Source of the DNA: Meconema thalassinum
Taxonomy: Eukaryota > Arthropoda > Insecta > Orthoptera > Tettigoniidae
Direction of reading: 5' to 3'
Assembly: GCA_946902985.2 (NCBI GenBank)
Contig: OX336389.2
Coordinates: 125,151,572-125,215,571, forward strand
Length of the DNA: 64,000 nucleotides
The first letter of the stretch is position 1. The number at the start of each line of letters is the position of its first letter. Shown one piece after another: positions 20,435 to 32,822 of the stretch. The notes beneath the pieces are model-generated. The model did not search any database, was not told the DNA's origin, and saw nothing but the letters and a program-made list of their open reading frames with translations. The position numbers were made by a program, and so were the translations under genes.

Positions 20435-21988
20435 CTGCAAATACATATATAAAACACGAATTTCAATTTTGTGTTCATTGCCAAACTATTAGCCTTTCAT
20501 TTACTTGGATTATTTCTATTTAATAACCCATCTTTAAGGTCAACAATTTGCAATGTCTTTAGTAAAATGAATTTAAGAGCTCCTCCACCATGATAAGCAT
20601 CTTATAGAAGTCAAGAGACTCAAATGCAGTCCTTTAGGAAACCATGCGCAGATACAATAAATATTTTTTAAACTTCAACATTGGAATAATTTCTAGTAAT
20701 ATCTCAGATTTTGTAAATCAGTGGAAGGTGAATAGAATTGAACAGGGGCATGATTAAGGGAGTAGAGGAAACGTAAAAAAAGCTACAGTGTCATAAAGTT
20801 ACTTTGTCAGACTTTGCCCCAAAGGGAGGCATTAACGTGCGAGTAAATCTACTGACACGACTCCCTTGTCTTTGTGCACCCTCAAATGCCAACTGGTTGT
20901 GCCAGGATTCAATCCTGCGATCTTGGGACTGTAACATTATCAAGCTGAGAAGGAAAAGACATGATGGTAAGCAACTTACATGAACAAGTAGACAATAGGT
21001 ACACAGTAGGACGAACACAAAATGTAACAAATATTTCGAGGTATGTCATTGTCAGTGATTCCATATACAGTAGTGTCCTCCTCCACTGTCCCCAAGGACC
21101 TTCTCTACAGCTGCTCCATTGTCATATACAGACATTCGCCCAACCTCGAGGACATCGTTGCATACTACCGACCAGCCAACATCTGTTCTAGAGTGGTTTG
21201 TTCCGGTGTGTAAGATTCATTCTTCTCTTAATCACTGAAGATGACTTTTGTCAAAATATTTGTTGGTTTTCTTTTTGTTCATCCTGCAGTACCGTGTGTG
21301 TACGGTATATAATCTACTTACCCAGGTAAGTTGTACTTGCTTTCAATTTTGTATTTTCCTTTCTAGCTTTATAATGCTACCAGTTTTCACATTTTTATTA
21401 TAATTTTATATTGTAGTTATTTTATATTTTTTATTTTAACAACTGTTATTGAGAGCTGTTGTCACAAAGCTTTAAGTAGACTTCATACTTATAAACAAAT
21501 CAACTATCAATTGAAATTATGTCTTCAATCTTTATTCAATTCAATTACGTTATAAAATAGATGTAAATATGTACATGAACATTGTCTGTGCTGTTCTAAC
21601 CAATGTGTACCAGTACAGTACCTGTTTCACAAAGTGCAATGCGTAATACCCACATGAAGGACTGTTCACTCGTATACAACCTCTAGCAATTGAACTTTGA
21701 CATACCTGCACCTGTGTAATATACAAGGAGGAGAAGGAGGAGTAAAGAAATACATGGGTTAGGTTAAGGCAAACACAAATTTACAGTTAAAATTCCTATA
21801 TTTTGGCACAGCATACAGAAAACTGTGTAAGCTGCAAAGCAAACACAATTCCTAATTTACCAGTTCGGTAATATTACAGAGGTGTGCAACTTATTAGAAT
21901 CAAATAGAGAACTTATATCAGTCAGAATTTTTTTATTCAAAATCATTTTATTGAACAACGGCCGACATCATTTATCACACCACTAAGT

Positions 21989-22209
21989 GGCTTCGGTGGC
22001 GTAGTTGGTAGCACGCTGAACTCCCCTGCCCAAGATAGCTGGTTCAAACCAGGCCGAAGTCGTCGGATTTTTTAAGAGCGTTAAAATCATTCAGTATGCC
22101 TTCCTTTGGAGGGGAAGTAAAGCCGGCAGTCAAATGTCATAGATTTACGACATGCAAAAGATCCTTCAACAGACTAAACTTGTGTGAACCTAAGTTTCTA
22201 GGTTAGATT
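21989..22209 (+). mobile_element. tRNA-derived SINE, family 1 (copy B, first)
   Basis: Same insertion as at 6080 with few substitutions. The head keeps both end segments and the B-box. Confidence 0.73.
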
Positions 22210-22804
22210 TCGTTCGAACGATCTATCAAAGTTCCAATGTTCACCACTAGGTATCATTGAAACCGGTTTGCGAAAATTGAACCTACTTGAAATTGAACGG
22301 AACTTGTAGCTCACCCTATGGGTGTCCGCTAGAAGCAGCTACAGCCTCAGGGGAGCCGAACATATCCTCGGACACTCCCAGCACTAAAAGCCATACGATC
22401 AATAAATAAAACACTTTAGTTAGTAAAGTTTTCTCCCCTGTAGACTTATAACTTTTCCCATAAGGAATTGAAGACTACAAATTTTTAGAATTGGGTATAC
22501 TGAGGGATACCAGAGCTGGGTCTGGTTTCTCTTGTTTCATTGACTTTGGATTGTGCCCTCTAAATCAGGTGATTTCAATCCATGGTCCTCGAAACTTTGT
22601 ATAGTTCAAGAGCGAATGATCAGTATAAATGACTTTGAATACCTTGGCTCTAAATTCATATGAAAAGTAGAATATTAGTAATCAAAACAAAACGTGTGGC
22701 ATTTTGCATTTACGAGGGCCCTCTTTTAGTGGAAATTTTATAAAATCATTTTACTACAAATTTCTTAAAATAAAATGTCATTAAAGACTAATGGTTAAAT
22801 ATTT

Positions 22805-23079
22805 TCCATTCTTGAAAGCATTTGCTGGTATGGACATATAAAACGAATGGAGGAGAAGAGGATACCCAGGAGGATACACGAGACGAAGTGGAAAGGAAAG
22901 AGACCGGTGGCTGAAGGGGGTAGAAAAAAGCATGAAGAAGAGAGGAGAAGTCTGGACAAGGGTGGAGGCTGAGAGATGGTGGGAAGACAGAACACGTCGG
23001 AGAGGCTTGTGTTCCAAACAGACCCGGCCAGTGGCTGGAAACTGAGCAAGATGAAAATGATAATGATGATGATGATGAT
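22805..23079 (+). mobile_element. 5'-truncated RTE LINE fragment (copy B)
   Basis: Same insertion as at 6877, with a private 19-nt deletion inside the coding remnant (near 22905) and a longer GAT tail. Confidence 0.78.
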
Positions 23080-23495
23080 GGTTAAAAATTTGAAATAACT
23101 TCAGCACCTTGTAAATATATTTAGTGCATTAACATTTTGCACTCCTATGTCGAGTGGGGTTCGACATTAAAATATTTAACCTCCGCTCCGAAGTAGAGTC
23201 CCGAACGACATGACGATAGCTTGTACTTACAGCGCTCGTATGACTTCTGTGCTGTATTGCGGTATTGTGCAGCCTTCTAGTGGTCTCCGAGAGAACACCT
23301 TTTCCCTATTTAATATAGTTTGCGGGAATTGTTATGAATTTTTAACCTTCGTTATTCTCAAATGTTTTTGACAGTTTTACTGATAATAAAGATTGAATGC
23401 AAACATGCCATCTGGTTCATCTTCGCTCATGGAACCGGATATTTTAGAACAGTTAGTGGACAGTAATAGTTACGATGATGAACAAACAACTGGGC

Positions 23496-23705
23496 GGCTT
23501 CGGTGGTGTAGTTGGTAGCATGCTGAGCTTCTATGCCCAAGATCGCGGGTTCAAACCCGGCCGAAGTCGTCGGATTTTTTAAGAACGTTAATAATCCCTC
23601 AGTATGCCTTCCTTTGGAGGGGAAGTAAAGCTGGCGGTCCCATGGCATGTTAAAGAACCTTCCACTAATTACACCTGTGTGAAGCTAAATAAATACAGGT
23701 TAAAC
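23496..23705 (+). mobile_element. tRNA-derived SINE, family 1 (copy B, second)
   Basis: Same insertion as at 7581. Confidence 0.73.
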
Positions 23706-24224
23706 ATTTGACTAACGTTCTTAGGTCCCTACGTTTGTCGTCATGAGCCGGCTGCGGTGGCATCTGGTAACTAATTTCTGAACTAGTTAGTCGTTGACGG
23801 TGGCGTTTGGTGGCAAAAGTAGTACTTGAAAAAATTCAATGCCTGCAGTCCTTACTTGAATTAAAACAGATAACACACACTAATATAGTCATCACAATTA
23901 ACACCGGTTATCAGACAGAGTCTACACACACCCAAAGTACACGGGGCTACATGACCGCGTTGTCGCAGCCCCTAAACTGAGGAACCCACCAAACAACTGA
24001 CTTGGAAATATAACATAACTATATTTTGTGTTAGATTGTTTTGCAGTGTTCACTTCCTACTACTGTTCACAGTGCAGAAATTAATTCGGCAGGAAGCACT
24101 CGCTAAAGGTAATGGAGTTCAAAAGGTCAAATCAGGAAAAGTATAAATGATATTTTGGGAAACTGGTGTTGAGTCTAATAATTTGCACACTTCTGTGTGC
24201 TTTGAGCTTCAAATTTAAACTTAC

Positions 24225-24276
24225 ATGGCCACGGTGGCAGGATGTACACACTCTTCGATATTCCTTTGGCAGTGAA
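24225..24276 (-). CDS. Small exon after Frizzled CRD (copy B)
   Basis: It has the same borders and phase as in A. It reads IEECVHP where A and D read IEGCVHP, so A/D and B/C differ here. Confidence 0.42.
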
Positions 24277-24348
24277 CTAAAATACATTTGTGTTTGCATT
24301 AACCCATGTGCAAATGAAAATACTTGCTAAGCCCACATGTGTGCTAAC

Positions 24349-24590
24349 CTGGTTTGGAATTGCATGAGCCAGGTCCATGGTATTCAGGAAAATTTCCACA
24401 ATCAAGAATGGATTTGAATCTTGGAGGTAACCTGCTCCCACAACCTCCTTGGAACTCGCAGCAGAAATCAAGACACGGCAATACTATTTTATCCTCTTCC
24501 TCGCCAGGACTTCGAGGTAAACAGGTAGGTTGTAGCAACTGACACACAAACTCGTATGCCAGCCGGTAGCATTCTGCATCCACCAGTTCC
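24349..24590 (-). CDS. Frizzled CRD exon, cysteines 3-10 (copy B)
   Basis: It is open and has the same borders. It differs from A, C and D by LPCRDFC becoming LPCLDFC, CREF becoming CCEF (an extra, potentially unpaired cysteine) and GHFP becoming GNFP. Replacements at otherwise constant sites suggest relaxed selection on this copy. Confidence 0.8.
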
Positions 24591-24756
24591 CTGCAACAAG
24601 AAGTTAACAGATACAAACAAGCAGTGGTGTCGCTAGAGGAGAAGAACTATCATAACCTATCTTCAAAATTGTCCCGTCAGTTAAATAAAATCTCCATATC
24701 AGCTTTTCATATACAGTATATTGTGCAACAATTTCAAACTCAAACTTGTAGTAATG

Positions 24757-25181
24757 ACCACCTCGTAGTGGAGCAGCTATCATTCTTGGCTGTTAGCGCA
24801 GAGGCCCTGGTTCGATTCCCGGCTCTGCCAAGAAATTTCAATTCTGGTGCAAGGCTGGAACCGGGTACACTCAGCCTCGTGAGGCAAAACTGAGAAGAAG
24901 AGAGTTCAATTCCCACCTCGACCATCCAGGAAGTGGTTTTCCGTGGTTCCATCAACTCCAGGCAAATGCTAGAATGGCTCCTAAAACCATGGGAAAACCA
25001 TGGGAAAGGATGGCAGAGGTGGGAATGGAACTCATCTCTCCTCAGTTTTGCCTCACGAGGCTGTGTGTACCCTATTCCAGCCCTCAAACCAGAACTTAAT
25101 TTCTTGGCAGAGCCAAGATTCAAACCCAGACCTAAGGGGTGACAGCCAAGCATGCTAGCCACCACACCACAAGATGCTCCC
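24757..25181. repeat. Inverted pair of tRNA-related SINEs, family 2 (copy B)
   Basis: Same arrangement as at 8841. Confidence 0.68.
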
Positions 25182-25288
25182 ATCTTTAACCAAAGTTTTC
25201 ATCAGCACTCCTCCAGCACCATAAAATAATTAGGCAGAAAATATGAGTTTAACATGTAATTAATTACAGTATTAGCACAGATTATACC

Positions 25289-25595
25289 GACAGCCGTGGC
25301 TACGCTCGCTAAAGCGTGGCGTTAGGTCATTCTCTGCTGACACGGTATACGCGTGGGTTCGAGCCCCTCCGTCGACCGTCCTTGAAATGATTTTCCGTGG
25401 TTTCCCCATTTTCAACACCAGGCAAATGCTGGAACGGTACCTTCTAACAGGTTACGGCCCCTCCTTCCATATCCTTGCCCAGTTTCATTCACCTTCATCC
25501 ATTCCTTCTCTCATCCTGACGCGCAGGTCGCCCACGGGCGTCGACTAGAATGACCTGCACTCGGCCTCTCAGGGGGGCCACACGACAAAAAAAAG
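25289..25595 (+). mobile_element. SINE, family 3, full form (copy B)
   Basis: It has a tRNA-like head with B-box GGGTTCGAGCCCC, the body motif TTTTCCGTGGTTTCCCCA, and ends before an A-run (CACACGACAAAAAAAAG). It matches C and, at its two ends only, A and D. Confidence 0.7.
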
Positions 25596-26109
25596 CACAA
25601 ATTATATTAACATATAGAATTTTTTCAAGTGAATCTCATATTGGGCATAAATTTGTGACCGACTGAGAGATATCGATCAGCTGTTGTTAATATAAAGGCA
25701 ACACTGGAAAATGGCTTCAAAGCCTCTCTTAAAGACCACCCACCAAAACAACCAACTTTTGCAGGAACCAACATTGGAACCCATAACATCAATGCAATTT
25801 GTACCTCTTGCCGACCACCAACTAGCTTTTTGGCGACCAAAGTTTTAAAGACTGTACTTATGCAGTAGTGCATTGCGGATTGTCAAGGTAGCGAGTGAAT
25901 TCAGGTAATGGGTTAATCTTCCTGGCTTATATCAGATGAAGGTGAAGTGACACGATCTCACTTTCGCGCTGAATGCTTTCACAACAAAAAAAACACTATA
26001 GCATTATAAAGAGGTGCACTAGGCAACTTGAGGAGTGAGATACTTTGTCATTGCTTCCTGCACTGAGTTAGTACAGTAGTTCCAACCCTGTGAGTAGAAT
26101 GTTCCATAA

Positions 26110-27034
26110 CAGGAGCCTCGAAACTCTTTAGCCTCCACTAAGTCCCAAGGGCCAAGACCTAGCTAGCTCATCATACCAACATCCTGTAGTTTTGAATTAC
26201 GCGCAAAGTTTCGTTTCGGGACGAGTGAGATCTCTATGAGGCAGTGCGCGGGGTATAGTTCAAGAGCGGATGATCAGTATAAAAGACTTCGAATATTTCG
26301 GCTCTAAATTCATATGAAAAGTAGAATAAAGTAATCAAAACAGAACATGTGGCATAGTGCATTAACAAGGCCGCTCTTTTAGTGGAAAATTTAAAAATCA
26401 TTTTACTATCAATTTCTTAAAATCAAATGTAATTTAAGACTGATGGTTAAATATTTGAAATAACTTCAGCGCCTTGTGAATATATTTAGTGCATTATATC
26501 ATGAAAAGTATAGATGAAATTTTGGAAAGCTGGTGTCGAGTCAAATAATTTGCACACCTCTGTATAAATGTGCTTTTCAGCTCTCGGCACTACTTCTCTG
26601 TGTGAATAAACATTCTCCTAAATAAAATAAAAAAGTATTTACAGATCCAAATTAACTGACGAGTATTTGAAGTCGCTGCTGATAATTTCCAATAGTAAAT
26701 TTGATCCTCAACTGTAAACAATTGTCAGTGAAAAGTTACAGCCACATAAATCTCTTTAATTATAGTAATAATAATAAATACCTTAATTATGTGAATTACC
26801 TATGCATTTCACTCGTATTAAGTTTTTAGACTAAATCTCATGTCATTAATTACAGTTAAATGATCAATTTTATTATGTCAAAAATTGTGTTCTTTAATAG
26901 GTCGTTAAATAAAAACAACCGATTATAATTTGTATGATTTATTTACATTGCAAATTTTACAATGTAGCCTAATCAAAATATGCTATGACGAGCCGGATTG
27001 GAGGTACACGCGGGCCGTAGTTTTGAGACCCCTG
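26110..27034. mobile_element. hAT-like non-autonomous element (copy B)
   Basis: Same element as at 9928, without the nested SINE. The left terminus reads CAGGAGCCTCGAAACT. Confidence 0.68.
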
Positions 27035-27465
27035 TTCCATAGCATTAACAGGCACCGTTACTCAGCACCACCCACACCTCATAGCTTCCATATAATCACA
27101 GAGTGAGTATCAGTGAACAACCACATTTATTCTAGCCCGTGCCACTAAAAAAATGCAAAACTACTCGATTCATCATGAAATGGCAACAGGCAGGAAAATT
27201 TACTAGCACAACAATATCCTGTGTGACAATGCCCCAGGTTCCAGGCCTCGGAATGAATATTCATTGAAATCTAGGGATTCTTGATCAACTAGCCATTTTA
27301 CACACTCAATCTGGGACATTTAACAACCATACTGGCTCTACTCTCAGCTGGTAAAAATGGTGATTGTAATGACAAGAGTGACATAGTACAAAAGATTAAT
27401 TATTCTATTATAATAAGCATCAAAACAACTACTACTACTAGAATATGATTGTATTGATGTCCTAC

Positions 27466-27536
27466 CTCAAAGCAATGATATCGTCTTTAACTGCCTGAAT
27501 TGAGCTGTGCCCCAGGGCATTAGGATAAGATGTCAC
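27466..27536 (-). pseudogene. Frizzled CRD start exon, 5'-deleted (copy B)
   Basis: It has the same deletion joint as copy A, so the loss was inherited by both. The donor is kept. It lies just 3' (in window coordinates 5') of the truncated mariner-like element at the B/C fusion. Confidence 0.74.
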
Positions 27537-27574
27537 CAATTACCAATTTAGTTTTACAATAACTATATCAAGTA

Positions 27575-27829
27575 CAGAGAGTCCAGTTTGTGTGTATCGG
27601 AGACCCTAGCTAGCCCGCTCGCCCGCGGCGCGAGCCTGTCTCCCACCAGGCACTTTGCCGTTTCGCGGCACTCGCGCGGCATTGAGTCATTGAGTATAGG
27701 AATTTGTACTTAAATTTGTACTTCAATGTGATCCTTGACCGATTTTTTTGACAAACTGACTTACGGAGAGCGATTGTCAACTTATTTTCAAAAAGATTCT
27801 GCCACTGCTCACAATGACGAAGCATCCAC
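27575..27829 (+). mobile_element. mariner-like element, truncated at the B/C fusion (copy B)
   Basis: The left inverted terminus and the first transposase residues are present. The element stops at the GAAGCATCCA codons and is joined directly to block sequence equivalent to A ~3868. Confidence 0.82.
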
Positions 27830-28291
27830 ATAAATGCATCACACATTCAAGTACATTGAGCTGCTGGCCAAAATATGTCCCAATACCCTAATTAAAGCAA
27901 AAACAACGTGTTGAAGTCTGTCTTCGAACACTTCCAGCATCTGTTATGAATAGCTGTGGCGATTACAACGTTTACTGTTTGTTTGCTTTGATACAAGCTG
28001 CAGCCATGCTGCCAACGTAACTGCTGATGCTAGCTCTTGCAGCAGCAAGTAAGCACTGCGGAGAACATTCCTTGGCGCCCTGTAGAAGAATTTGATGATG
28101 ATGATGAAACCAAACATTTGGCTTTCACAGTAAGCAAGGTGAAACGAAGAGACATGGTACTGCGTAGTATAGTAAAATCGCACATATTCGCCAACTTATT
28201 TACGCCGTTCATTCCTACTACGTCTTCAGAGCTGGTGCTCAGACAGTAGTAGTAGTAGTACTAGTAGATCATTGAGAAGAATTAAACTTAC

Positions 28292-28498
28292 CCATCAAAG
28301 GCTAGAACCTCAGTACCTATGAAGGCTGGTCTCAGGTCACTACGACGGAATATAAGATTGATCCTCTCCCGGTAGTCTCGTGCTGAAACTGTACTGTTGC
28401 TGGATCTGCCAGCTCTGGGGAGAAGGAATCGCCCTTCATCACACGGAACATTGACCGGAACACTTGCTCTCCTGGTGGGTCTGATATGAGGAATGTAT
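28292..28498 (-). pseudogene. SEA-domain exon, N-terminal half, frameshifted (copy C)
   Basis: The acceptor and donor are kept, but a 7-nt deletion near 28383 (after the codons for TVQ) shifts the frame relative to A, B and D. The exon is 207 nt instead of 214. The second part still reads ARDYRERIN through EVLAFDG in the original frame, while the first part is thrown out of frame. This copy cannot encode the domain. Confidence 0.78.
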
Positions 28499-30053
28499 CT
28501 GCAAATACATATATAAAACACGAATTTCAATATTGTGTTCATTGCCAAACTATTAGCCTTTCATTTACCTGGATTATTTCTATTTAATAACCCATCTTTA
28601 AGGTCAACAATTTGCAATGTCTTTAGTAAAATGAATTTAAGACTCCTCCACCATGATAAGCATCTTATATAAGTCGAGAGACTCAAATGCAGTCCTTTAG
28701 GAAACCATGCGCAGATGCAATAAATATTTGTTAAACTTCAACAATGGAATAATTTCTAGTAATATCTCAGATTTTGTAAATCAGTGGAAGGTGAATAGAA
28801 TTGAACAGGGGCATGATTAAGGGAGTAGAGGAAACGTAAAAAAAGCTACAGTGTCATAAAGTTACTTTGTCAGACTTTGCCCCAAAGGGGGGCTTTAACG
28901 TGCCAGCAAAACTACTGACACGACTCCCTTGTCTTTGTGCACCCTCAAATGCCAACTGGTTGTGCCAGGATTCAATCCTGCGATCTTGGGACTGTAACAT
29001 TATCAAGCTGAGAAGGAAAAGACATGATGGTAAGCAACTTACATGAACAAGTAGACAATAGGTACACAGTAGGACGAACACAAAATGTAACAAATATTTC
29101 GAGGTATGTCATTGTCAGCGATTCCATATACAGTAGTGTCCTCCTCCACTGTCCCCAAGGACCTTCTCTACAGCTGCTCCATTGTCATATACAGACATTC
29201 GCCCAACCTCGAGGACATCGTTGCATACTACCGACCAGCCAACATCTGTTCTAGAGTGGTTTGTTCCGGTGTGTAAGATTCATTCTTCTCTTAATCACTG
29301 AAGATGACTTTGGTCAAAATATTTGTTGGTTTTCTTTTTGTTCATCCTGCAGTACCGTGTGTGTACGGTATATAATCTACTTACCCAGGTAAGTTGTACT
29401 TGCTTTCAATTTTGTATTTTCCTTTCTAGCTTTATAATGCTGCCAGTTTTCATATTTTTATTATAATTTTATCTTGTAGTTATTTTATATTTTTTATTTT
29501 AACAACTGTTATTGAGAGCTGTTGCCACAAAGCTTTAAGTAGACTTCATACTTATAAACAAATCAACTATCAATTGAAATTATGTCTTCAATCTTTATTC
29601 AATTCAATTACGTTATAAAATAGATGTAAATATGTACATGAACATTGCCTGTGCTGTTCTAACCAATGTGTACCACTACAGTACCTGTTTCACAAAGTGC
29701 AATGCGTAATACCCACATGAAGGATTGTTCACGCGTATACAACCTCTAGCAATTGAACTTAGACATACCTGCACCTGTGTAATATACAAGGAGGAGGAGG
29801 AGGAGGAGTAAAGAAATACATGGGTTAGGTAAGGCAAACACAAATTTACAGTTAAAATTCCTATATTTTGGCACAGCATACAGAAAACAGTGTAAACTGC
29901 AAAGCAAACACAATTCCTAATTTACCAGTTCGGTAATATTACCGAGGTGTGCAACTTATTAGAATCAAATAGAGAACTTATATTAGTCAGAATTTTTTTA
30001 TTCAAAATCATTTTATTGAACAACGGCCGACATCTTTTATCACACCACTAAGT

Positions 30054-30274
30054 GGCTTCGGTGGCGTAGTTGGTAGCACGCTGAACTCCCCTGCCCAAGA
30101 TAGCTGGTTCAAACCAGGCCGAAGTCGTCGGATTTTTTAAGAGCGTTAAAATCCTTCAGTATGCCTTCCTTTGGAGGGGAAGTAAAGCCGGCAGTCAAAT
30201 GTCATAGATTTATGACATGCAAAAGATCCTTCAACAGACTAAACTTGTGTGAACCTAAATTTCTAGGTTAGATT
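30054..30274 (+). mobile_element. tRNA-derived SINE, family 1 (copy C, first)
   Basis: Same insertion as at 6080, with A-box-like and B-box sequences kept. Confidence 0.73.
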
Positions 30275-30850
30275 TCGTTGGAACGCTCTATCAAAGTTCC
30301 AGTGTTCACCACTAGGTATCATTGAAACCGGTTTGCGAAAGTTGGAACTACTTGAAATAGAACGGAACTTGTAGCTCACCCTATGGGTGTCCGCTAGAAG
30401 CAGCTACAGCCTCAGGGGAGCCGAACATATCCTCGGACACTCCCGGCTCCAAAAGCCATACGATCAATAAATAAAACACTTTAGTTAGTAAAGTTTTCTC
30501 CCTTGTAGACTTATAACTTTTCCCATAAGGAATTGAAGACTACAAATTTTTAGAATTGGGTATTCCGAGGGATACCTGAGCTGGGTCTGGTTTCTCTTGT
30601 TTCATTGACTTTGGAATGTGCCCTCTGAATCAGGTGATTTCAATCCATGGTCCACGAATCTTTGTATAGTTCAAGAGACTTTGAATACCTTGGCTCTAAA
30701 TTCATATGAAAAGTAGAATATTAGTAATCAAAACAAAATGTGTGGCATTTTGCATTTACGAGGGCCCTCTTTTAGTGGAAATTTTATAAAATCATTTAAC
30801 TATAAAATTCTTAAAATAAAATGTCATTAAAGACTGATGGTTAAACATTT

Positions 30851-31138
30851 TCCATTCTTGAAAGCATTTGCTGGTATGGACATATGAAACGAATGGAGGA
30901 GAAGAGGATACACAGGAGGATACACGAGACGAAGTGGAAAGGAAAGAGACCGGAGGAAGAACGAGAGACAGGTGGCTGAAGGGGGTAGAAAAAAGCGTGA
31001 AGAAGAGAGGAGAAGTCTGGACAAGGGTGGAGGCTGAGAGATGGTGGGAAGACAGAACACGTCGGAGAGGCTTGTGTTCCAAACAGACCCGGCCAGTGGC
31101 TGGAAACTGAGCAAAATGAAAATGATGATGATGATGAT
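30851..31138 (+). mobile_element. 5'-truncated RTE LINE fragment (copy C)
   Basis: Same insertion as at 6877, ending in GLCSKQTRPVAGN and a GAT tail. Confidence 0.78.
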
Positions 31139-31554
31139 GGTTAAAAATTTGAAATAACTTCAGCACCTTGTAAATATATTTAGTGCATTAACATTTTGCT
31201 CTCCTATGTCGAGTGGGGTTCGACATTAAAATATTTTACCTCCGCTCCGATGTAGAGTCCCAAACGACATGACGATAGCTTGTACTTACAGCGCTCGTAT
31301 GACTTCTGTGCTGTATTGCGGTATTGTGCAGCCTCCTAGTGGTCTCCGAGAGAACACCTTTTCCCTATTTAATATAGTTTGCGGGAATTGTTATGAATTT
31401 TTAACCTTCGTTATTCTCAAATGTTTTTGACAGTTTTACTGATAATAAAGATTGAATGCAAACATGCCATCTGGTTCATCTTCGCTCATGGAACCGGATA
31501 TTTTAGAACAGTTAGTGGACAGTAATAGTTACGATGATGAACAAACAACTGGGC

Positions 31555-31764
31555 GGCTTCGGTGGTGTAGTTGGTAGTATGCTGAGCTTCTATGCCCAAG
31601 ATCGCGGGTTCAAACCCGGCCAAAGTCGTCGGATTTTTTAAGAACTTTAAAAATCCCTCAGTATGCCTTCCTTTGGAGGCGAAGTAAAGCTGGCGGTACC
31701 ATGGCATGTTAAAGAACCTTCCACTAATTACACCTGTGTGAAGCTAAATAAATACAGGTTAAAC
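31555..31764 (+). mobile_element. tRNA-derived SINE, family 1 (copy C, second)
   Basis: Same insertion as at 7581. One end of the acceptor-like stem is mutated (CAAAGTC). Confidence 0.72.
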
Positions 31765-32290
31765 ATTTGACTAACGTTCTTAGGTCCCTACGTTTGTCGT
31801 CATGAGCCGACTGCGGTGGCATCTGGTAACTAATTTCTGAACTAGTTGGTCGTTGATCGTGGCGTTTGGCGGCAAAAGTAGTACTTGAAAAAATTCAATG
31901 CCTGCAGTCCTTGCTTGAATTAAAACAGATAACACACACTAATATAGTCATCACAATTAACACCGGTTATCAGACAGATTCTACACACACCCAAAGTACA
32001 CGGGGCTACATGACCGCATTGTCGCAGCCCCTAAACTGAGGAACCCACCAACCAACAAACAACTGACTTGGAAATATAACATAACTATATTTTGTGTTAG
32101 AATATTTTGCAGTGTTCACTTCCTACTACTGTTCACAGTGCAGAAATTAATTCGGCAGGAAGCACTCGCTAAAGGTAATGGAGTTCAAAAGGTCAAATCA
32201 GGAAAAGTATAAATGATATTTTGGGAAACTGGTGTTGAGTCTAATAATTTGCACACTTCTGTGTGCTTTGAGCTTCAAATTTAAACTTAC

Positions 32291-32342
32291 ATGGCCACGG
32301 TGGCAGGATGTACACACTCTTCGATATTCCTTTGGCAGTGAA
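32291..32342 (-). CDS. Small exon after Frizzled CRD (copy C)
   Basis: It has the same borders and phase as in A, and the IEEC variant as in B. It is open, with the GTAAGT donor kept. Confidence 0.42.
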
Positions 32343-32414
32343 CTAAAATACATTTGTGTTTGCGTTAACCCATGTGCAAATGAAAATACTTGCTAAGCCC
32401 ACATGTGTGCTAAC

Positions 32415-32656
32415 CTGGTTTGGAATTGCATGAGCCAGGTCCATGGTATTCAGGAAAATGTCCACAATCAAGAATGGATTTGAATCTTGGAGGTAACCTG
32501 CTCCCACAACCTCCTTGGAACTCGCGGCAGAAATCACGACACGGCAATACTATTTTATCCTCTTCCTCGCCAGGACTTCGAGGTAAACAGGTAGGTTGTA
32601 GCAACTGACACACAAACTCGTATGCCAGCCGGTAGCATTCTGCATCCACCAGTTCC
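32415..32656 (-). CDS. Frizzled CRD exon, cysteines 3-10 (copy C)
   Basis: It is open and has the same protein sequence as A and D. It follows the only full-length Fz-N exon (with stop) about 3.3 kb upstream in transcription order. The phase 2/2 junction would join Arg of VIALR to ELVDAEC. Confidence 0.82.
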
Positions 32657-32822
32657 CTGCAACAAGAAGTTAACAGATACAAACAAGCAGTGGTGTCGCT
32701 AGAGGAGAAGAACTATCATAACCTATCTTCAAAATTGTCCCGTCAGTTAAATAAAATCTCCATATCAGCTTTTCATATACAGTATATTGTGCAACAATTT
32801 CAAACTCAAACTTGTAGTAATG

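Larger units (their letters stand above)
19054..27829. repeat. Segmental duplication copy B (3'-truncated)
   Basis: B repeats A from its first base but lacks the 3.1-kb LINE, so it shows the empty insertion site at 19612-19630. It runs to the equivalent of A position ~11976, inside the mariner-like element, and then jumps to sequence equivalent to A ~3868. The SEA-C exon and LINE2 are therefore absent. Unlisted stretches match the intron-like filler of A. Confidence 0.93.
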
